A stretch of 10,521 nucleotides of DNA from contig JBPCKZ010000242.1 of NCBI GenBank assembly GCA_051003795.1, positions 1-10,521 on the forward strand, in the 5' to 3' direction. Of this stretch, positions 7,786 to 10,521 are shown in pieces (the stretch's first letter is position 1; every line of letters starts with the position of its first letter). Under the pieces are notes generated by a model, which was not told the origin of the DNA, searched no databases, and saw only the letters and a list, made by a program, of their open reading frames with translations. The position numbers and the translations under genes are program-made. This stretch comes from JALYXS01 sp051003795 (GTDB lineage: Bacteria; Acidobacteriota; Terriglobia; Bryobacterales; Bryobacteraceae).

Positions 7786-7839
7786 ATGCAAGCAGCCCGC
7801 GTCGTCCGGCATCGTCATCACCGGGCCATCTCCATCTAG
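7786..7839 (+). CDS. hisL: histidine operon leader peptide, 17 aa
   Basis: The frame reads MQAARVVRHRHHRAISI and stops at TAG (7837-7839). Three His codons (7810-7812, 7816-7818, 7819-7821) lie in a five-codon H-R-H-H-R stretch, far above chance for a 17-codon ORF placed directly ahead of a histidine operon. Its product should have no function of its own; its translation rate would report charged tRNA-His, as in enterobacterial hisL. No Shine-Dalgarno precedes the ATG (the upstream bases are TATATTGAATTTC), and the promoter position suggests a leaderless start. A ribosome stalled at the His codons would cover 7795-7800, while one at the stop codon would cover 7839-7845; this fits the alternative pairings listed in the attenuator entry. 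The gene symbol is by analogy. Confidence 0.72.
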   Translation: MQAARVVRHRHHRAISI

Positions 7840-7851
7840 CGGGCGCTTCTC

Positions 7852-7883
7852 GATCTTCGATTTCGAGGATCTTCAACTTCGAG
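7852..7883 (+). repeat. tandem 16-base repeat in the attenuator spacer
   Basis: Bases 7852-7867 (GATCTTCGATTTCGAG) and 7868-7883 (GATCTTCAACTTCGAG) are adjacent copies identical at 14 of 16 positions. They fill most of the spacer between attenuator segments 2 and 3. The first copy can also form part of a small hairpin, CTCGA (7849-7853) with TCGAG (7863-7867), which would bring segments 2 and 3 closer together. Confidence 0.7.
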
Positions 7884-7899
7884 CAAATCGGACAAGCCG

Positions 7900-7925
7900 C
7901 CCGCCCTTAATCTGGCGGGTTTTTT
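7900..7925 (+). terminator. intrinsic terminator ahead of hisI (attenuator 3:4 hairpin)
   Basis: A six-base-pair GC-only stem, CCCGCC (7900-7905) with GGCGGG (7914-7919), an eight-base loop, and a run of six T (7920-7925) followed by ATT. This is a textbook intrinsic terminator placed 13 bases before the hisI ATG. A terminator here makes sense only as a conditional one, since the three his genes downstream have no other visible promoter. Confidence 0.85.
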
Positions 7926-7938
7926 ATTATCCAAACGC

Positions 7939-8319
7939 ATGAATCTCGATTTCAGTAAACAAGACGGACTAGTCACCGCGGTGATCCAGGACGATACATC
8001 CGGCCGCGTTCTGATGGTCGGTTTCATGAACGACGAAGCCTTCCGGAAAACGGTTGAAACGGGGTTCGCAACGTTTTACAGCCGCTCCCGCCGGAAGCTT
8101 TGGCTCAAGGGCGAGACTTCCGGGCATCGGCTCATCGTGAAAGATATCGCGACGGATTGCGATACCGACGCGCTCTTGATTCGCGTCGAGCCGCAAGGCC
8201 CTGGCGTGTGCCACAACGGCTACGAAAGCTGCTTTTACCGGCATCTCGCGGACGGCGCGTGGGTCGAAACCGAAGAGCGCGCGTACGATCCGGACACCGT
8301 CTACCAAGGCAAGTCGTGA
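7939..8319 (+). CDS. hisI: phosphoribosyl-AMP cyclohydrolase
   Basis: Cytoplasmic enzyme of histidine synthesis that opens the adenine ring of phosphoribosyl-AMP to give ProFAR. The 126-residue length fits the monofunctional form without a fused HisE pyrophosphatase. The signature runs in order: YSRSRRKLWLKGETSGH (about 47-63), then DCDTD (73-77, metal-binding aspartates and C74), and CHNGYESCFY (91-100, with C91 and C98). C74, C91 and C98 match the three cysteines that hold Zn in this family. It is the first structural gene of the operon and begins 13 bases after the attenuator U-tract. No normal ribosome-binding site is seen before the ATG (TTATTATCCAAACGC), which is odd for a first gene. 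Its TGA overlaps the GTG of hisG. Confidence 0.96.
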   Translation: MNLDFSKQDGLVTAVIQDDTSGRVLMVGFMNDEAFRKTVETGFATFYSRSRRKLWLKGETSGHRLIVKDIATDCDTDALLIRVEPQGPGVCHNGYESCFYRHLADGAWVETEERAYDPDTVYQGKS

Positions 8320-9185
8320 AGCTGAAATTGGGCATTCCGAAGGGCAGTCTCGAGAACGCGACCATCGATCTCTTCCGGCGCGCCGGTTACAACATCACCA
8401 CCAGCAGCCGTTCGTACTTCCCGGCCGTGGACGATCCGGAAATGGAATGCATGCTCATCCGCGCCCAGGAAATGGCGCGTTACGTCGAGGACGGCATTCT
8501 GGACGCAGGCCTGACGGGACGCGACTGGGTGGAAGAAAACGCCGCCTCCGTGCATGCCGTCGCCGATCTGGTTTATGCCAAGCAAAGTTTTGGAAAAGTG
8601 CGGTGGGTGCTCGCCGTGCCGGAGCAATCCGGATTTCACTCCGTGAAGGATTTGGAAGGGAAGATCATCGCCACCGAGTTGGTCGAAACGACCAAGCGGT
8701 ATCTCGCCGGCCATGGCGTGAAAGCCAAAGTGGAATTCAGTTGGGGAGCGACCGAAGTGAAGCCTCCCGTGCTGGCGGACGCGATTGTCGAGGTTACGGA
8801 GACCGGCTCTTCGCTGCGGGCGAACAAGCTCAAGATCATCGACACGGTGCTCGAATCGAACACGCAGTTGATCGCGAATAACGCGTCCTGGCAGGATGCG
8901 TGGAAGCGCCGCAAGCTGGAAGATTTGCGGATGCTTCTCGAAGGCGCGATCAACGCGCTCGGCAAGGTAGGCTTGATGATGAACGTGCATCGCGACAGCC
9001 TGGCGGCCGTATTGGCCGTTTTGCCGGCTCTGAAAATGCCGACCATTTCGCATTTGAGCGACGATAGTTGGCTCGCGGTGAATACCATCCTCGACGAATC
9101 GACCGTGCGGGACATTATCCCGCGATTGAAGCAAGCGGGCGGCCAGGGAATTGTGGAATATCCGTTGAACAAGATTGTAATGTGA
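8316..9185 (+). CDS. hisG: ATP phosphoribosyltransferase, long form
   Basis: Catalyses the first committed step of histidine synthesis, joining ATP and PRPP to phosphoribosyl-ATP. The GTG at 8316 overlaps the hisI stop (GTGA) and has AAGG six bases upstream; the frame is open further upstream only inside hisI. At 289 residues it is the long form: N-terminal catalytic domains (starting MKLKLGIPKGSLENATIDLF, with DAGLTGRDW at 63-71), the PRPP-binding loop EVTETGSSLRAN (159-170), and a C-terminal ACT-like regulatory domain from about 213 to the end (GIVEYPLNKIV at 278-288). The long form is normally a HisZ-independent hexamer inhibited by histidine, so enzyme feedback would add to the transcriptional attenuation seen upstream. 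Its TGA overlaps the hisD ATG (TGATG). Confidence 0.96.
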   Translation: MKLKLGIPKGSLENATIDLFRRAGYNITTSSRSYFPAVDDPEMECMLIRAQEMARYVEDGILDAGLTGRDWVEENAASVHAVADLVYAKQSFGKVRWVLAVPEQSGFHSVKDLEGKIIATELVETTKRYLAGHGVKAKVEFSWGATEVKPPVLADAIVEVTETGSSLRANKLKIIDTVLESNTQLIANNASWQDAWKRRKLEDLRMLLEGAINALGKVGLMMNVHRDSLAAVLAVLPALKMPTISHLSDDSWLAVNTILDESTVRDIIPRLKQAGGQGIVEYPLNKIVM

Positions 9186-10429
9186 TGATTCGGATTCTTC
9201 ACTCCGGCGGCATGGCCAAAGTGCTAGCCCGGCGTTCGGCGCGCCTGCTCGAAGCCGAAGCCGTCGTGCGCCCGATTCTCGATGCGGTCCGCAAAACGGG
9301 CGACCGGGCGCTGCTCGAGTACGCGCGCAAGTTCGACCAGCTCGATCGCAAAACGGTCCGCGTTCCCCATGGAGAGCTTCGGCAAGCGGCCGAGCGTCTG
9401 CCCGCGCTCTTCAAGACGGCCGTGCTGGAAGCGTCCGCCAACATTCGCGCGTTTGCCAAACGCCAGATGCCGCTGGAGCATTTCAAGCCGCTCAAGCCGG
9501 GTCTCCACGTGGGTCAGATAGTTCGGCCTCTCGAAACGGTGGCCGCTTATATTCCGGGCGGCCGGTATCCGCTGCCTTCGACGCTGATGATGACGGTTAT
9601 CCCCGCGCAAGTCGCCGGCGTGCGGAATATCTGCGCCGCGTCGCCCCGCGCGGTCGATGAAGTTTTCGGAACCGCGCACATGCTGGGCGTAAGCGACGTT
9701 TTCCAGATGGGCGGCGCGCAGGCCATCGCCGCCTTCGCGTTTGGAACCAAGACCGTGCCCAAGGCGGATCGGATCGTGGGGCCCGGGAACATCTACGTCG
9801 CCGCCGCGAAGAAGATGCTATCGGGGGAAGTCGGGATCGATTTCGTCGCCGGCCCAACCGAAATCCTGATCATCGCGGAGGACGGCGATCCGCGTTATCT
9901 GGCGGCCGACATGTTGGCGCAGGCGGAACACGACGTGGATGCTGGCGCGATCCTGCTCACTACTTCGAAACGGCTCGCGAACGCGGTCGCCAAAGAGATC
10001 GAGCGGCAACTGCCGGCGCTTTCCACCGCGCCCGTGGCGCGCAAAGCGATCGACAAGAACAGCGCGATTGTAGTCGTGCGCTCGCTCGATGAAGCCGTCG
10101 AAATCTCGAACCGGTTCGCGCCGGAACACCTCAGCATTCCCGATGCGTCGCTGCTGCCGAAAATTGAACATGCGGGCAGCGTGTTCATCGGCCCGTACAG
10201 TCCCGAGGCGGCGGGCGACTACGCCGCGGGACCGAATCACGTGCTTCCGACCAGCGGGGCCGCGCGCTTGCGCGCCGGTCTCTCGGTTTGGGATTACGTC
10301 AAAGTGATCACGGTGCAACAGCTGACCCCCGAAGCGCTGCGAATGTTGGCTCCCGCGATAACCACGCTCGCGCGCGCCGAAGGTCTGGAAGCGCACGCGC
10401 GATCCATCGAGGTGCGAATCAATGGCTAA
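9185..10429 (+). CDS. hisD: histidinol dehydrogenase
   Basis: NAD-dependent enzyme that oxidises L-histidinol to L-histidine in the last two steps of the pathway. The ATG at 9185 overlaps the hisG stop by one base and gives 414 residues, slightly short of the usual 430 or so. A GTG one codon earlier (9182) is a possible alternative. Key sites are intact: AAYIPGGRYPLPSTLMM (120-136), GPGNIYVAAAKK (199-210), VAGPTEI (221-227), AQAEHD with Zn ligands Q246 and H249, APEHLS with catalytic E314-H315, AGDYAAGPNHVLPT with Zn ligand D345, and EGLEAHARS with H404. No strong ribosome-binding site is seen, consistent with coupling to hisG. hisC and hisB would be expected further right but lie outside the window. 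Confidence 0.96.
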   Translation: MIRILHSGGMAKVLARRSARLLEAEAVVRPILDAVRKTGDRALLEYARKFDQLDRKTVRVPHGELRQAAERLPALFKTAVLEASANIRAFAKRQMPLEHFKPLKPGLHVGQIVRPLETVAAYIPGGRYPLPSTLMMTVIPAQVAGVRNICAASPRAVDEVFGTAHMLGVSDVFQMGGAQAIAAFAFGTKTVPKADRIVGPGNIYVAAAKKMLSGEVGIDFVAGPTEILIIAEDGDPRYLAADMLAQAEHDVDAGAILLTTSKRLANAVAKEIERQLPALSTAPVARKAIDKNSAIVVVRSLDEAVEISNRFAPEHLSIPDASLLPKIEHAGSVFIGPYSPEAAGDYAAGPNHVLPTSGAARLRAGLSVWDYVKVITVQQLTPEALRMLAPAITTLARAEGLEAHARSIEVRING

Positions 10430-10521
10430 GGTTTTGTGGCGCGGGCACTCGTGCCTGCCGTGTCCACACTCGTGTGGACACAGGGTTTTCCCGTTCGCAC
10501 AACAAGTGTCCACACGAGTGT
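10422..10521 (+). CDS. possible start of next his-operon gene, or repeat-borne frame (partial)
   Basis: An ATG at 10422 overlaps the hisD stop (ATGGCTAA) with a good GAGGTG site seven bases upstream, the pattern expected of the next coupled gene. The frame is open to the window edge and reads MAKVLWRGHSCLPCPHSCGH and onward. From the fifth codon or so it lies entirely within a cluster of palindromic repeats, and the Cys/His-rich sequence is what those palindromes encode in this frame. It does not resemble HisC, HisB or any other His enzyme. Either the start is chance or remnant and the next gene begins later, or a repeat has inserted at this gene's 5' end. Confidence 0.2.
   Translation, partial: MAKVLWRGHSCLPCPHSCGHRVFPFAQQVSTRV
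10441..10521 (+). repeat. cluster of REP-like palindromes downstream of hisD
   Basis: Three related units are visible. Unit A pairs GCGGGCAC (10441-10448) with GTGCCTGC (10451-10458) around TC, with one G-T pair. Unit B is a perfect 10-base-pair palindrome, GTGTCCACAC (10460-10469) and GTGTGGACAC (10472-10481), again around TC. Unit C (10506-10521) is the exact reverse complement of 10466-10481 and is cut by the window edge. A and B share the core CACTCGTG. The array starts 11 bases after the hisD stop. No long T-run follows unit B (only TTTT at 10486-10489), so it is not a convincing intrinsic terminator. It most resembles a dispersed extragenic palindrome family. Confidence 0.7.

Larger units (their letters stand above)
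7795..7925 (+). promoter_or_regulatory. ribosome-mediated his attenuator (alternative RNA structures)
   Basis: Four segments give the classic attenuation logic. Segment 1, GCCCGC (7795-7800, in the leader ORF), pairs perfectly with segment 2, GCGGGC (7839-7844). Segment 2, as GCGGGCG (7839-7845, starting at the last base of the leader stop codon), pairs perfectly with segment 3, CGCCCGC (7898-7904). Segment 3, as CCCGCC (7900-7905), pairs with segment 4, GGCGGG (7914-7919), to form the terminator. When His-tRNA is short, the ribosome stalls on the His codons and hides segment 1, so 2:3 forms and transcription continues. When it is plentiful, the ribosome reaches the stop, hides segment 2, and 3:4 terminates. 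If the leader is not translated, 1:2 again leaves 3:4 free. All pairings were found by eye; energies were not computed. Confidence 0.72.

Noticed and set aside
7836..8027. 63-codon minus-strand frame across the attenuator and start of hisI
   Set aside because: It is antisense to the attenuator and hisI, with no ribosome-binding site or domain; it is explained by the his leader structure.
8100..8315. Upstream extension of the hisG frame
   Set aside because: It lies inside hisI in another frame; HisG homology begins at the GTG at 8316.
9068..9184. Upstream extension of the hisD frame
   Set aside because: It lies within the conserved 3' end of hisG; HisD-like sequence begins at 9185.
10441..10521. 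Possible CRISPR array or intrinsic terminator after hisD
   Set aside because: The units are palindromes with irregular, very short spacing and inverted orientation, not direct repeats with unique spacers; only four T follow the strongest hairpin.

Overview
The window looks like chromosomal DNA from a GC-rich Gram-negative bacterium. A periplasmic adaptor lipoprotein, an RND pump and an outer-membrane channel imply two membranes. The secreted NHL/PAL-type beta-propeller genes and the overall style suggest Acidobacteriota (Solibacter/Bryobacter-like). That assignment is inference from gene content, not a computed placement. Apart from about 250 bases between the two divergent gene blocks, coding is tight, with many 1- to 4-base stop/start overlaps.

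Leftward block (minus strand, positions 7694 down to 1). First come two tandem paralogous secreted beta-propellers of the peptidyl-alpha-hydroxyglycine alpha-amidating lyase (PAL)/NHL type, joined by a GTGA overlap. The upstream copy keeps the histidine, tyrosine, arginine and cysteine positions of the animal PAL active site. The downstream copy has lost nearly all of them. A near-consensus promoter (TTGACA-18-TATTTT) follows, then a small unrecognised secreted-protein ORF. After that comes a translationally coupled tripartite efflux operon: adaptor lipoprotein, RND permease, and a TolC-type channel that runs off the left edge. The RND pump departs from the AcrB proton-relay residues.

Rightward block (plus strand, 7786 to 10521). 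This is a histidine-biosynthesis operon, hisI-hisG-hisD, with overlapping coupled starts. It is preceded by what reads as a complete ribosome-mediated attenuator. A 17-codon leader peptide carries His-Arg-His-His. Three mutually exclusive pairings (1:2, 2:3, 3:4) can be drawn by eye, and the last is an intrinsic terminator ending just before hisI. The leader ORF has no ribosome-binding site and starts where an extended -10 promoter would place the transcription start, so it is probably leaderless. HisI makes the cyclohydrolase step, HisG (long form, feedback-regulated) the first committed step, and HisD the last two oxidations.

Right edge. A cluster of GTGTCCACAC-type palindromes follows hisD directly. 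It lies inside a frame that opens from a well-placed start codon overlapping the hisD stop, so either the next his gene begins there or a repeat element has landed on it.

The most interesting items are the his attenuator with its leaderless leader peptide and the tandem PAL-like pair in which one copy has lost its metal site.
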